A DNA stretch of 64,000 nt from Planctomycetaceae bacterium (GCA_027487485.1 JAIYDN010000108.1:62001-126000), one strand, 5' to 3'; positions 1-10,297 are shown, counted from the first letter of the stretch. The notes: a model not told the origin generated them from the sequence alone. A program made the numbers and translations.

Positions 1-1
1 G

Positions 2-1000
2 CAACGCATCCGCGGCGAACTGGAGCGTCTGTCACAAAAGCTGCTCGCTCCAATCCTAGCTGAATTTAAGAATTCGAAGCGTTTAGTTTTGTGCCCTGAC
101 GGAGATCTTTGGCTTGTCCCTTGGAATGCATTGGTTCTTCCCGATCAGAAGTACTTGGTCGAGGAGCATGTACTGGAGTTTGTGGTCAACTCGGGAGAAT
201 TACTCGAATCACAAGCGGATGCTAAAAGCGCAGCGAAGTCGACGGCCCCGGTTATCATTGCAGACCCCGACTTCAGCGGAGCCTTCAAATCCGACTCGGC
301 ACCAGCCAGGGGACTTTCTGCCGATCTGAAACTTGGCAACATTAGTCAACTTCCCGGAACCGCAGCGGAAGCGTCCATCGTTAAATCGGCATTCAAAGGG
401 CGCTACAAACAAGAACCGTCGACGTATCTGAGAGGGGAAGCGACCGCTACGAGGCTTCTTTCCGTGCAGCGTCCTCGAGCGTTGGCGATCGCTACGCATG
501 GTTTTTTTCTTCCCCAACAATCGACAACGCCCCTTGCAAACACAGCAACCATAACGCAATCGCCAACAATGGCTTCCGTTGAGGATCCGCTTCTTCGATG
601 CGGTCTCTTGTTCGCTGGCAGTAATCTTCCTGATCAAAAGGGTTTAGCTGGTGTCGTAACAGGACGAGACATATTGGGATTGGATTTGCGCGGTTGCGAA
701 ATGGTGGTTCTTAGCGCGTGCGAGACAGGACTTGGGGACGTTAACAGCGGTAATGGCATCGCAGGATTACGCCAGGCCTTCCACCTAGCGGGCGCTCAAG
801 CCGTCGTAGCCAGTCTATGGAACATTCCCGATGAAGAAACGACCGTGCAGATGAAAACGTTCATGAACTGTTTGTCCGCAGGTCAGGATCTCGCTTTGGC
901 TTTAGCTGAATCGCAGCGAGAAATGCTCCGGACTCGAAGAGCCAAAACCAATGCAGCGCATCCCTACAATTGGGCAGCGTTCAATGTTACAACGAAATAA
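2..1000 (+). CDS. CHAT-domain protease, C-terminal part (gene cut by left window edge)
   Basis: The frame is open from base 2, so this is the 3' part of a longer gene; the TTG at 89 is unlikely to be the true start. The visible 332 residues are a CHAT (caspase HetF associated with TPRs) domain of the caspase-like peptidase clan. The catalytic His lies in an AIATHGFF block (His codon 497-499) and the Cys in LSACETGLGD (Cys codon 719-721), followed by the GLRQAF.LAGA..VVASLW block and an AAHPYNWAAF end. The next gene has the same C-terminal architecture, so the missing N-terminus may carry TPR or LRR repeats. Protease activity is inferred from the intact His/Cys pair. Function within the cluster is unknown. 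Confidence 0.9.
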   Translation, partial: QRIRGELERLSQKLLAPILAEFKNSKRLVLCPDGDLWLVPWNALVLPDQKYLVEEHVLEFVVNSGELLESQADAKSAAKSTAPVIIADPDFSGAFKSDSAPARGLSADLKLGNISQLPGTAAEASIVKSAFKGRYKQEPSTYLRGEATATRLLSVQRPRALAIATHGFFLPQQSTTPLANTATITQSPTMASVEDPLLRCGLLFAGSNLPDQKGLAGVVTGRDILGLDLRGCEMVVLSACETGLGDVNSGNGIAGLRQAFHLAGAQAVVASLWNIPDEETTVQMKTFMNCLSAGQDLALALAESQREMLRTRRAKTNAAHPYNWAAFNVTTK

Positions 1001-1051
1001 CTTGAGCAGTGATCAACAACAAAATTCGCATTTGAAATCAAGGACACCATA

Positions 1052-4000
1052 GTGTTGAAAATCAACAGTGTTTGCAGAAGGTTGTTTTTGGCTGTCCTTT
1101 CGTTATCCGTTTTCATTTTTGGGCAGAGGTGTTTACTTGCTCAAGCAGAAATCTATCTTGAATTAAGCAACACCCGAAACATCACTTATGGAAGTTCCCG
1201 TTACGAGTTGCACCAGTTTCTTGAAGAAAAAAACGATTACATGCAGAAGACAAACTCTGTGAAAATCGAATACAGATTAGCGAACTCGGAACTCCACGAT
1301 TTCAATCCTTTTCCAGCCAATTTTCTGAAAAAGCTTTCTTCACTAGAGAAGTTGAGAAATCTTGCAATATCTCTTGATTCTCGCGACAAATTCACCTCGA
1401 AACTTCGTTTAAATGGCATCGAACAACTCTCACGGCTTGAGTCCCTATCGATAGCCAATTTCAAACAACTTCCTAAGGATTTCTTGCCCCTAGATTCCTT
1501 GCCTGACCTCACAGAAATCAAATTCCTCGGTTGTGGGTTTGAGGAGGGCTGCATTGACAGTGTCGTGAGCCGGTCCAAACTCGAATCCATCGAATTGGTG
1601 GAGTGCGACATCACAAGCCCATCCATTCGCAAGTTTGCGAATTGTCCGAAACTTACGACCTTCGTATTGGAAGCGATTCAAATCGACCCGTTGCTTGATA
1701 GTGTCAACGAAATCAAATCGATTCGTAATCTGGTACTGAAAAGCTTTAATCTGGACGACTCATCATTGCAGTCCATTTCGGGCCTAAGCAATCTTAGGAC
1801 GTTGAACATTTCCAAGAATTTTGGCATATCTGGAGTGGGCTTCAAGCATCTAGCGAAACTGGAAAATCTTCGAACTTTAAAAGTAGATGCATCGTTTCTA
1901 ACTGACGTAGGAATGGGAGAGCTCGTCCGTCTCGATAAGCTTGTTGAACTGGATCTGATTAGCGGAGAGTTACCCGATATTGAACAACAGGAGCTTTCCG
2001 ATCGACACGAAGAGATTCGGAAATCGGGTAAAACTGACGAAGACGGCAAACGAAAACTAACTCTCCTCGGATTCGAAAAACTCAAGCAACTTAAACATCT
2101 TCGGAAACTTCGATATCGCGAGTTTCTAACACGTCAGGAACGAGAAATTCTCGAGGGGATTTCAACTCTGGAGGTTTTGAATGGCAAGCCATTCAGTACG
2201 CGAAAAGGGTTCGCTAAGTACCTTGATGAAGCGATAGAATTCGAAAAGCTGGGTAAGTTTCAAGATGCATTGGATTGCTATCGAGAGGCCGCTAAGGACG
2301 AAAACTGTCCGGCTCAGGGGCTTTCTCTCTTAGCCATTGGCGAAACGTTGATGCTTGAGAAGCTGGGCAGATTCGAACAGGCAGCAACTGCGGCAAAATC
2401 AATCCAAGCGTCAGATTTCTCGTCTACCAATGATGATTCGATTGCGATCTCGTTTGGGCCTGCGAAATACTACCGCAAGATCGATGTTGTCTTCGGATTG
2501 CTTCTGCGGAACCAATGCTACAAGGAAGCATGGGGACTGACCGAAGACCAAACTTATTACAACAAGTCGAATTGTATCCTCAGGCAAGCGCTTGTGCGGC
2601 TCAATCAAGGACGCTTTCGAGAAGCGGAACTTCTCCTTGAGTCAACGATGAAGCAATTGGTTGGTGAGAATACCCGACTGGGTACGGAGTATGAGGATCC
2701 CATTATCTTTCAAACTTGTTGCCAATTGAAATGGCTTTACTTGTCCACCGGCCAATTCGACAAGGCCGACAGAATTTGGTTACTGCCATACAACGAACAA
2801 TTTGCCGAGGGAAAAGTTACAGCAAACAACGGAAAGCAACCTGTCAGGAATTCCTCGGCTCGCAAATCAAACAAAGCGGGCGAATGCAAAGCAGTCGCGT
2901 ACTTCGATGAACTAATGGAATTGGTTTCGCAATATTCTACGACACGACAAGACTTGGCTGACCAACATGTTGTTATGCAACAAACGATGGACGGCAAGTA
3001 CGGAGAGGCCCTCGCGCTGTTAAATCTTATCGATCAAAGAGACTATACAGATGTAAAGAACACGTACAACAAACTTGGTGATCAGACCCACGCAGCCCTG
3101 TTTTTTCGCAATCGAGCGGTCGTGCTGATTGCCAAGGGAGATTTAACTCAGGCTGAGAAACAACTTCGCAAAGCAATCTCTATTTTAGAGTCGAAGCACA
3201 GTGTTGGATTTGTCGAGACCGTCGTGACTCAACAGATACTCGGACGAGTTCTTATGGCACAAGGCAGGTATGCTGAGGCCAAAGAGAGCGTTTTGGAGAC
3301 GATTTTTGGATCGTCAGGAGTCTACGGTACACAGCATCCCAAGACAGCCGAATTGCATAGTGAGCTGGCGGATATTCAATTTGCGCTTGGCGAATACGAC
3401 GATTCCTTTGCCAGCCGTGACCGGAGTCGAAAAATCATCCGCTCTTACGTGGCCGGTGCATTGACGATGCTACCGGAAACGGTGCAAGATCAATTTCTTC
3501 GAAAGTCCTATTCTCCAATTTTCTCTACGGCGATTTCCCATGCAGGTTGGAGTGAGGAAACAACAATCGAGAGAAAAAAAACCTCGTTGGAATGGGTTCT
3601 TAACGGGAAAGCGGTTGCTGCTCAAACGCGCGCGGAACAAATACTTAGTCTCCGGCGAAGTCAGTTTCCAGAAGTCATGGAACTTACAAAGAAACTTGCG
3701 AGCGTGCGAGCAGAGCGAGCACAACTCGAAGTTGCAACATTAAAGACCAACAATGTCGCGAACTCCGATCGAATTGCAGAACTCGTTGAATTGGAAAGCG
3801 CAGCGAATTTGGAACTCTTGGACAATTTGCGTGGGCTCAATGATTCATCGAATTCAACTACTTGGAAAACAGCCAACGAATTGATTGCTGCTTTACCAGA
3901 ACAAAGTTGTTTGGTTGAAATCGTGCGTTACCAACGAAAACAAGAGCCTACCACTCCTAAGAACCGTATTCCTTTGCTCTCCTATGCAGCCTGGGTACTT

Positions 4001-5131
4001 TCCAAATCGGGAGAAGTTCAATTCGTCGATTTAGGCCCAGCCAATGCAATTGACGGGGAGATTCAGAAGTTTCGATCAAAATTGAGAATTGCTCCTCAGG
4101 AGATTGGGGAAAAGGGAGAAAAGATCGCTTGCGACGAGACGGTATCGGCCCTTCGATCTCTAACTCAATTGATTCTTCGCCCGCTGTTATCTCACATGGA
4201 GCAGCACAAAACTTGGATCATCAGCCCGGATGGTGGAATGTGGCTAATGCCTTGGTCGGCTTTACTCGTCGGTGACGACCGCTTTGCCATCGAAAACCAC
4301 ACTATTCAGTATGTGGTGTCGGGCAGAGATCTTCTCCGTCCAGCCGCGAAAGCAAAACGCAAAAGTCCTCCCTTGGTGGTTGCAAATCCGGATTTCGACA
4401 ATCGCAATGAAACCGATTCAAAAGGGTCGACCGAAGAACAGGCAATTGGTGCCTATCTTGCAAACAGAGCAACGAGGTTTTTGGGTGGCGTGCGCGTCCC
4501 GCCTTTACCTGGCACATTGCTGGAAGCCAACGCTGCGATACCCAAACTCGAATCCCTTTATGGTGTTTCACCGGTTTCGTTGCTGGGAAAGGATGCCACT
4601 GCCACGAAGGTGAAAAATGTGAAACGCCCAAGTGCCATGCTCTTAAGCACGCACGGTTTCTTCATCGAAAATGGAGAGTCCAGACAGAACAGTTCTGTGG
4701 AATCGGATAATCCATTGGTTCGTTGTGGACTTCTTTTCGCGGGATGCAATCGAAAGAACAATTTGACGGATGAAGATCAGGGTGTTTTAACTGGTCTTGA
4801 GATTGTTGGGATGGACTTGAGTGGAACGGAGTTGGTCGTACTGAGCGCGTGTGAAACGGGGCTGGGTGACGTCGAGGATGGCGAAGGTGTTGCCGGAATT
4901 CGTCAAGCGTTTCAGCTCGCAGGCGCGGAGTCCATTGCCGCTACACTTTGGCAGATTCCGGATGAGGAGTCAGCCCAGCTCGTGGAAGCCTTCTTCCAGA
5001 AACTGGCTGACGGAAACGAACGTGCAAACTCACTCCAGCTCGCTCAGATGGAAGCAATTCGCGTCCTGCGAGAAAAACGATCAGCGGCCCATCCGTACTA
5101 CTGGGCAGCCTACACTATCACCGGCAAGTAA
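1052..5131 (+). CDS. Exported LRR-TPR-CHAT protease
   Basis: A 1359-residue protein. The GTG start at 1052 follows an AAGGA ribosome site about 8 bases upstream. Residues 1-32 form a signal peptide ending near LLAQA. Residues about 90-380 hold irregular leucine-rich repeats (L..L..L.I/L....). Residues about 390-830 hold TPR-like helical pairs such as KLGKFQDALDCYREA and AQGRYAEAKESV. Residues about 1000-1359 are a CHAT domain with His1201 (STHGFF) and Cys1267 (LSACETG). LRR and TPR regions usually bind partners and CHAT usually cleaves them, so a sensor-protease role is likely but inferred. It lies 51 bp after another CHAT gene and 24 bp before an LRR gene, suggesting an operon. The signal peptide implies action outside the cytoplasm, unusual for CHAT proteins. 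Confidence 0.9.
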   Translation: MLKINSVCRRLFLAVLSLSVFIFGQRCLLAQAEIYLELSNTRNITYGSSRYELHQFLEEKNDYMQKTNSVKIEYRLANSELHDFNPFPANFLKKLSSLEKLRNLAISLDSRDKFTSKLRLNGIEQLSRLESLSIANFKQLPKDFLPLDSLPDLTEIKFLGCGFEEGCIDSVVSRSKLESIELVECDITSPSIRKFANCPKLTTFVLEAIQIDPLLDSVNEIKSIRNLVLKSFNLDDSSLQSISGLSNLRTLNISKNFGISGVGFKHLAKLENLRTLKVDASFLTDVGMGELVRLDKLVELDLISGELPDIEQQELSDRHEEIRKSGKTDEDGKRKLTLLGFEKLKQLKHLRKLRYREFLTRQEREILEGISTLEVLNGKPFSTRKGFAKYLDEAIEFEKLGKFQDALDCYREAAKDENCPAQGLSLLAIGETLMLEKLGRFEQAATAAKSIQASDFSSTNDDSIAISFGPAKYYRKIDVVFGLLLRNQCYKEAWGLTEDQTYYNKSNCILRQALVRLNQGRFREAELLLESTMKQLVGENTRLGTEYEDPIIFQTCCQLKWLYLSTGQFDKADRIWLLPYNEQFAEGKVTANNGKQPVRNSSARKSNKAGECKAVAYFDELMELVSQYSTTRQDLADQHVVMQQTMDGKYGEALALLNLIDQRDYTDVKNTYNKLGDQTHAALFFRNRAVVLIAKGDLTQAEKQLRKAISILESKHSVGFVETVVTQQILGRVLMAQGRYAEAKESVLETIFGSSGVYGTQHPKTAELHSELADIQFALGEYDDSFASRDRSRKIIRSYVAGALTMLPETVQDQFLRKSYSPIFSTAISHAGWSEETTIERKKTSLEWVLNGKAVAAQTRAEQILSLRRSQFPEVMELTKKLASVRAERAQLEVATLKTNNVANSDRIAELVELESAANLELLDNLRGLNDSSNSTTWKTANELIAALPEQSCLVEIVRYQRKQEPTTPKNRIPLLSYAAWVLSKSGEVQFVDLGPANAIDGEIQKFRSKLRIAPQEIGEKGEKIACDETVSALRSLTQLILRPLLSHMEQHKTWIISPDGGMWLMPWSALLVGDDRFAIENHTIQYVVSGRDLLRPAAKAKRKSPPLVVANPDFDNRNETDSKGSTEEQAIGAYLANRATRFLGGVRVPPLPGTLLEANAAIPKLESLYGVSPVSLLGKDATATKVKNVKRPSAMLLSTHGFFIENGESRQNSSVESDNPLVRCGLLFAGCNRKNNLTDEDQGVLTGLEIVGMDLSGTELVVLSACETGLGDVEDGEGVAGIRQAFQLAGAESIAATLWQIPDEESAQLVEAFFQKLADGNERANSLQLAQMEAIRVLREKRSAAHPYYWAAYTITGK

Positions 5132-5155
5132 TACCATACTTTGGAGAAGAATATC

Positions 5156-7201
5156 TTGTTGCCACGAATTCAATTGATGTTTCTGCTTTCGCTCATTGCG
5201 ACGTCCACGCATGTATTAGCTCGGGGTTCGGATGACGTCCCTCAACATGTCGATGTTGCCACGATCTCAGCATTTGAAAAAGCAGGTGGCGAATACGGAG
5301 TATTCACCCGGAATGCCTATTCAACGCACTGGGAATTTCAGCCCCACGAGATCAGCCAACAGATGGGATTCATGCGAGGGATCGGAGGAATGGAACACCC
5401 ACTTTTTCAAGTCGTTGGTTTCCAATTTCCAAATGGTGCAGATCATCTGCCCATAGATCTATCCAAACTTCCCAAAGTTGCAGTTCCTTTTGGGATCGAT
5501 CTTGAACTAAGAACGTACAAGGAATCTGAACTTCCAACCGAGGAGGAGAGGAACAGGCAATTCTTTCCTCTCCGAGAGGCGGACCTGAACGGTGTGTCGT
5601 TTCAAGAGAATCTAAATCTGTTTATCGTGCACACGGATCGAATTGATAGAGACACGTTAGATGAATTGACAGGTCTTAAAAATCTCGAGGTTTTGCATTT
5701 GAACGCAGGAAATATTGAACGATCCGTCTTCGAAGTGCTTTCCGATGCAAAAGGTCTCCGAGAGCTTGCCATACCCGCTACGAACATCCCAATGTTACCT
5801 CAAGATGTTACTAGCAGATTAACGGCCTTTTCGACGACGACTCCGAAGTACTTCTTCAATAACAAGCAATCGCTTGAGTTTCAGGCGAAAGAGAACAACT
5901 ACCCATGGAACTTGCGTAATATCTCGAACATGTCGCATTTGGAGCGCCTTTGTATTGATCATCTTCCCATCCGAGCGGTTTCGTCGATCGATTGGTCGAA
6001 GCTAACTCGTTTGCAATCGGTCGAGATAGGCGGTTACAGTGACAACAGCAATACGTGGGATTCGATCAACTCAGGACAAACTGCAACAAAGAGGGTCGGA
6101 AACCGATCTATTCCAGCCGATTCCGATGAAGTCCAATTGATGAGAGAACTTTGCAAGTGCGTTGGACTGACGACAGTAGTCTTTCCAAGCCGCAAACATC
6201 CACACTCCTTGCACGAACTGGCGACACTGAAATCGCTCAAAACATTGATCCTGGCTGCAGAGCTTGATGAGATTGTAGCAGAAGGAATTTCAAAACTGAG
6301 CGGTCTGCAAACTCTTGAATTTCGTGAGTGTTCAAGCGATAAGAATTTGGTAACACTCGGACATTTGGAGCATTTGCATCATCTCAAAATGATGTCCTTC
6401 AACAATCAAACTGGGGCCAAGGGGATCGGCTTCGCAAATTTGAAAAAGCTACGTTCACTCGAAATAACCTCGGCACAAATTTCGGCAGAAGGATTGAGGA
6501 GCATCGGAAAATTGCAGTATTTGGAGTCGCTCATGTTAATGGCGCCGCAAACCGGCCTCTCCGGAGTTGAGTTGAGCAACGCGAATCTTCCCAATATCAA
6601 GGCCATGTATCTTTACACCCAAGGTCTTGACGATGCTGGCTGCGCTGAGATCTCTCGACTTACGTCACTAAGACAATTAGCACTTGGCTCGATAAGTTTC
6701 GATGGTAACAAAAGTACTGTTTTGTCATCGACGGGAGTGGAAGCCTTAGGATCATTGAAGAATCTTACGACTTTGGCAATAAGCGGTTCAAACGCTCGGT
6801 TTGATCGACCGGTTCAGCTCCAAGGTTTGTCCAATTTGCGAAGTCTCATGCTGAGCGGAAACATGAATGACGAGTTTCTTGCAAGTATCGCGCAACTTCA
6901 GAACCTAGAGAGACTAGCTCTCGGTGCGAATTTCGTGGATCCCGGAAAACAATCCAATCTCGCATTAGGCCCTATGGGTTTAGCCGAGCTTTCCAAGATT
7001 CCGAACTTGAAATCACTGAACTACAAACAATCGCAAAGTGACATTTTAAAAAGATTTTCGCAAGTTCCCGGACTACAGATGACAAAGGAGATGAGGGAGC
7101 AGGTGACAAAAACCTGTCTCACGGACTCAGAGACCAAAGCAATTTTGAAAATCCTCAGCTTAGAAACATATAACGGAAAACCTATCGCTGAATTGAAGTG
7201 A
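5156..7201 (+). CDS. Exported leucine-rich-repeat protein
   Basis: About 681 residues from the TTG at 5156, chosen because GGAGA at 5143 is correctly spaced for it; an upstream TTG at 5141 would overlap that site. The N-terminus is a signal peptide ending around THVLA. The rest is leucine-rich repeats of the type L..L..L.L.......L, clearest from residue 180 to 660 (for example LKNLEVLHLNAGNIE and LSNLRSLMLSGN). No catalytic domain is visible. It resembles the LRR part of the preceding LRR-TPR-CHAT protein and could be a separate recognition subunit. Its stop lies 24 bp after the start region of the same operon's CHAT gene end, so co-transcription is likely. Confidence 0.82.
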   Translation: MLPRIQLMFLLSLIATSTHVLARGSDDVPQHVDVATISAFEKAGGEYGVFTRNAYSTHWEFQPHEISQQMGFMRGIGGMEHPLFQVVGFQFPNGADHLPIDLSKLPKVAVPFGIDLELRTYKESELPTEEERNRQFFPLREADLNGVSFQENLNLFIVHTDRIDRDTLDELTGLKNLEVLHLNAGNIERSVFEVLSDAKGLRELAIPATNIPMLPQDVTSRLTAFSTTTPKYFFNNKQSLEFQAKENNYPWNLRNISNMSHLERLCIDHLPIRAVSSIDWSKLTRLQSVEIGGYSDNSNTWDSINSGQTATKRVGNRSIPADSDEVQLMRELCKCVGLTTVVFPSRKHPHSLHELATLKSLKTLILAAELDEIVAEGISKLSGLQTLEFRECSSDKNLVTLGHLEHLHHLKMMSFNNQTGAKGIGFANLKKLRSLEITSAQISAEGLRSIGKLQYLESLMLMAPQTGLSGVELSNANLPNIKAMYLYTQGLDDAGCAEISRLTSLRQLALGSISFDGNKSTVLSSTGVEALGSLKNLTTLAISGSNARFDRPVQLQGLSNLRSLMLSGNMNDEFLASIAQLQNLERLALGANFVDPGKQSNLALGPMGLAELSKIPNLKSLNYKQSQSDILKRFSQVPGLQMTKEMREQVTKTCLTDSETKAILKILSLETYNGKPIAELK

Positions 7202-7398
7202 TTCTTTTCTACCACCCAAGTCTGTTTGCCAACGATCTAGAAACTTATCGAGCAGATATGAACAGGTTCAATTTCTGCCCGAGATCGAGTATCGAGTGGC
7301 TCAGGTCGATTTCAACGTCACGACGAAGTAAGGTGCGCGCACTTACCGCACTAGGGCTGACGCTCGAACTCGCAAGCAATGAAAAGAAAGCATGCAAG

Positions 7399-8085
7399 AT
7401 GACCAACGACAAACTTCAAGTTTTCGCGCTCTGTGTAAACTTCAGTTCAATCGAAGCGAATCCTCAACAGGGTGCCACAACTTCTGACGAGGCGGTGATA
7501 TTTTACGTTCCCGCTGAGTCCGAGGAGGAAGCGTTGAAGCGATTAACTTGGTACTTACAGCAAATTGGATATCAACTTCTCAATGTCCAGTGGTGTGTTG
7601 ATCATGATGACTTGTCGGAATCAACCGCAGGTTTGAACGCCGAATATGTCCCATTGCGGACGGCTCGCGAACAAAATCGGATTGTGCGCGAACCTGCGTT
7701 GGAGTACTCAAATTCTGGAGTGAGGAGTGAAAAGTTTGTGAGCGAATCACAACTGCGTTCCCTGTTTGAAGTGCTACCTATGTTGGTCGACCGTGATGTG
7801 CCCTGGTACTACAACCAGGCCACTTATACGGTTGAGCAAGATCATTTGAAACTGCGATTTTCGATCTGTCCGGCCTATATGGACGTGAACATTGAGCTGC
7901 TCCTTGATGGGTTGTTGCTCTATCGATTGAACGCAAAGGGTGTTTGCGATGTTAGACACACGAATCAAGATGGACTCGAACTATTGGAAATTGTCTTGAA
8001 TGACTTTGAGTCCTTGGTTGTGCGAGTCAAGCCAAGGGTCGAACTGAGTCAAATGATAGAAATGATGGATGATCGTTCTCGGTAG
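7399..8085 (+). CDS. Uncharacterised 228-residue protein
   Basis: Not recognised. The frame is open from 7198, but the ATG at 7399 begins the first stretch that reads like a folded protein (MTNDKLQVFALCVNFSS), so it is preferred; 7258 is an alternative. The N-terminal half has alternating beta-strand and helix patterns, including EEEALKRLTWYLQQIGYQ, a helix typical of small alpha/beta domains. The C-terminal half alternates hydrophobic and charged residues and contains a Trp/Tyr-rich segment (DVPWYYNQATY). There is no signal peptide from this start and no membrane segment. It is the last gene of the CHAT-LRR run, followed by 567 bp without a clear gene. A partner or immunity role is possible but not supported by any motif. 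Confidence 0.6.
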   Translation: MTNDKLQVFALCVNFSSIEANPQQGATTSDEAVIFYVPAESEEEALKRLTWYLQQIGYQLLNVQWCVDHDDLSESTAGLNAEYVPLRTAREQNRIVREPALEYSNSGVRSEKFVSESQLRSLFEVLPMLVDRDVPWYYNQATYTVEQDHLKLRFSICPAYMDVNIELLLDGLLLYRLNAKGVCDVRHTNQDGLELLEIVLNDFESLVVRVKPRVELSQMIEMMDDRSR

Positions 8086-8224
8086 TAACGATAGCACACT
8101 GTAATGTTAACATTGCGATGTGGTTTCCTCGTCCTCCCTTTCGTCAACCCAAAAAGCGGCGAGGGGAGCAAAGTCAAAAGTGGCAGGAAATCGCTGAACG
8201 TATTTACAGGTTCGATCTTCGGAG

Positions 8225-8253
8225 CCACGAAAGAGCACAGAGCACACAAAGAG
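8225..8253 (+). repeat. Dispersed CCACGAAAGAGCACAGAG repeat, copy 1
   Basis: Copy of an intergenic motif beginning CCACGAAAGAGCACAGAG and continuing CACACAAA. Similar copies lie at 28623 and 51770. It is part of a non-coding stretch of 567 bases (8086-8652) in which only this and the palindromic repeat below could be identified. Confidence 0.6.
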
Positions 8254-8298
8254 GTTCGAGCATTACGATTCAAATTGAATTTACCTATACAAGTTATT

Positions 8299-8366
8299 GA
8301 GCTTGAGACGCTCTAGCCTATTTTCAGGATCGATCGGCTAATAGCGATTTAGCGCCTCAGGCTCAA
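8299..8366 (+). repeat. Intergenic palindromic repeat, degenerate copy
   Basis: Left arm at 8299-8320 is a mutated form of GAGCCTGAGGCGCTAGCC; right arm at 8350-8366 ends in AGCGCCTCAGGCTCAAG. It sits between the uncharacterised gene ending at 8085 and the FGE-fold gene starting at 8653. Confidence 0.65.
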
Positions 8367-8652
8367 GCAATGAAAATCGACTTGCCGCTTGTTTTAAAGT
8401 TTTTCGAGAACGGTCTTGCTCCATCGGCGAATGATCTCCAGCTCAGTAGCTGTTGGCGGTCGACTGAATCGGCCAAAGGCGTTTCGTTCCGAGATGAAGC
8501 CGAAATGTACTGCTCGGCAGGTAGAAACTGCTATCCTTCGTGGAAAGCAAAGCCTATTTGTGCTACCATGCAGCCGCGGAAAAACACCAAATCATCAATG
8601 TCACACAAACAAGTTCGCAAGTTCGACCCCCAATCACAATGAGAGCGAGGAA

Positions 8653-9546
8653 ATGAAAGCAAGATATTCATTTTTGGTCTTTATTTTGTATACATTCATC
8701 TGCTTGGCAATTCCGGTAGGAATCTTGGGGCAGGATGCTTCGCCCCCGCAACTCCCGCAGACCGTGACGAACAGCGTTGGAACAAAACTGGTACTGATTC
8801 AGTCCGGTCGGTTTACGATGGGTTCGCAAATATCGGAAGAAGGCTCAAAGGAACATGAGACCTTGCATAAGGTTGAATTAACGCAGCCTTACTATTTGGG
8901 AACGACGGAGGTGACGGAGAATCAATGGGCGTTGGTGATGGGACCATCGATGATCACAGAAATGGTGGAGGAGCGTGATCCCAAAACGAAGCGATTCATT
9001 CGAAAAATAGAAAAGCAGCGTCCTAATCCAATGCTGGGGAGCCAGCTTCCAATTACATCCGTTTCCTGGGAGGACGCGGTGAAGTTTTGCCAACGACTAA
9101 GTGAATTGCCCGAAGAAAAAAAAGAAGGGCGCACCTATCGACTGCCGACGGAGGCTGAGTGGGAGTATGCCTGCCGAGCGGGAACCTCTACAGCGTACAG
9201 TTTCGGAGATACGGCTACATCGCTAGGTGATTATGCTTGGTTCGTTGGTAACAGCAAGAGGAACAATATGAGGGCGAGATACCCCGTTGGCACGAAGAAA
9301 CCCAACGCATGGGGGTTGTATGACATGCATGGAAATGTATGGGAGTGGTGCAGTGATTGGTACGGCCCGTATCCCGAAGGTTTTGTAAATGATCCGCAAG
9401 GTCCATCAAAGGGCTCAGTTCACGTTCGTCGAGGGGGCAGTTGGGACTGCTTGGCTCCGGATTGCAGGTCAGCATTTCGATTCGGGCTCGATCAATACTA
9501 CCGTGACAATGATTTTGGCTTTCGCATAGCCTTGAGTCCGCCTTAA
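8653..9546 (+). CDS. Exported FGE/SUMF1-fold protein with both redox cysteines
   Basis: A 297-residue protein. The ATG at 8653 follows GAGG at 8646. A signal peptide ends near GILGQ (residue 27). Residues about 38-297 form one formylglycine-generating-enzyme-type sulfatase-modifying domain: GRFTMGS, TTEVTENQWA, P.TSVSWEDAVKFCQ, YRLPTEAEWEYACRAGT, WGLYDMHGNVWEWC, RGGSWDC and a final FGFRIA. Cys266 and Cys271 in RGGSWDCLAPDC have the same spacing as the two active-site cysteines of human FGE. All other FGE-fold copies in this window lack one or both. It could therefore be a true FGE acting on exported sulfatases, although no sulfatase gene is in the window. The alternative is a non-catalytic binding fold. 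Confidence 0.85.
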   Translation: MKARYSFLVFILYTFICLAIPVGILGQDASPPQLPQTVTNSVGTKLVLIQSGRFTMGSQISEEGSKEHETLHKVELTQPYYLGTTEVTENQWALVMGPSMITEMVEERDPKTKRFIRKIEKQRPNPMLGSQLPITSVSWEDAVKFCQRLSELPEEKKEGRTYRLPTEAEWEYACRAGTSTAYSFGDTATSLGDYAWFVGNSKRNNMRARYPVGTKKPNAWGLYDMHGNVWEWCSDWYGPYPEGFVNDPQGPSKGSVHVRRGGSWDCLAPDCRSAFRFGLDQYYRDNDFGFRIALSPP

Positions 9547-9947
9547 ATGGATGAGTCGGTTGAAAGCGTCGAGGAATTCGACAACGGAGGCTTTGAAAAA
9601 CCGAATTTTGTAGAAGGGGATGCGTTCCACCGCGATTACATCAAAAGTTGGAATAAGAATTTGCCTGGCCCCTGTTTTAAACGCGATTACGACGGAGCAA
9701 GTCATCGCGACATACCAGGTGCTATCTTTTCAGCAGCGCTTTGAGATGGTTGAAGACCAAGAGTCGCCGAACGATGCGATCACCGACTGGATTTGGTCCT
9801 GTTGCGAGCTGGTGTGAGCAGTGCGAACTTGATAACTTTGGTGGCTAAGGCACATCGCTCAGTCCTAACGCTATGAAGCCGATCTATTGTTGATGCTGAG
9901 AATTTTTCTTTGCGTACTTTGAGCTCTTTCGCCGCTTGGCTTCGAAA

Positions 9948-10145
9948 GTCGTTTGATCCGGATCGGATCGGCGTTTTCCGTTTTCCAGATTCTTTGAAGA
10001 AAATCGGGAATACTGAGAGTTCTCAGCCGTTCTCCATCTACGAGAGTCAGCAGTATGCGGTCACATTGATCGTTTGCGGTTAAACCACTAGAGCTCGATT
10101 GATTTATCGAAGGAGCAGGATGATGACAACGGAATCAACACGAGC
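9948..10145 (+). repeat. Degenerate ~200-bp repeat, copy A (gene remnant plus leader)
   Basis: Starts CTTCGAAAGTCGTTTG and is alignable by eye with 44192-44405 through TCGGCGTTTTCC, GAAGAAA.TCGGGAATA, TCTCCATCTACGAGAG and TGCGGTCA....GATCGT. Copy A continues into a short ATGACAACGGAATC stretch corresponding to the first codons of the intact gene at 44390, but the frame then diverges and stops. This suggests a dead copy of that gene. Shorter related pieces lie at 17851-17905, 19690-19810, 28780-28860 and 37120-37200. Confidence 0.6.
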
Positions 10146-10297
10146 TCGCCTCCCACACGACCAAAGGCGTCAATGGAAGCCAATTCTGTCGAGAGAGCTA
10201 CGAGCAGGCAGTCGGTTTGGCTAGACTAAGCGGGCCGCCAGAAGGTCCATAACCCTCGCTGATCATTAGGCCGTGAGACAAATTATGAGCCAAGGCA

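Noticed and set aside
209-637. Open frame on the minus strand within the first CHAT gene
   Set aside because: It lies opposite a conserved protease domain with intact catalytic residues and has an Arg-rich composition typical of shadow frames.
8416-8652. N-terminal extension of the FGE gene at 8653
   Set aside because: The extra 79 residues are low in structure, and the signal peptide and GAGG site both fit ATG 8653.
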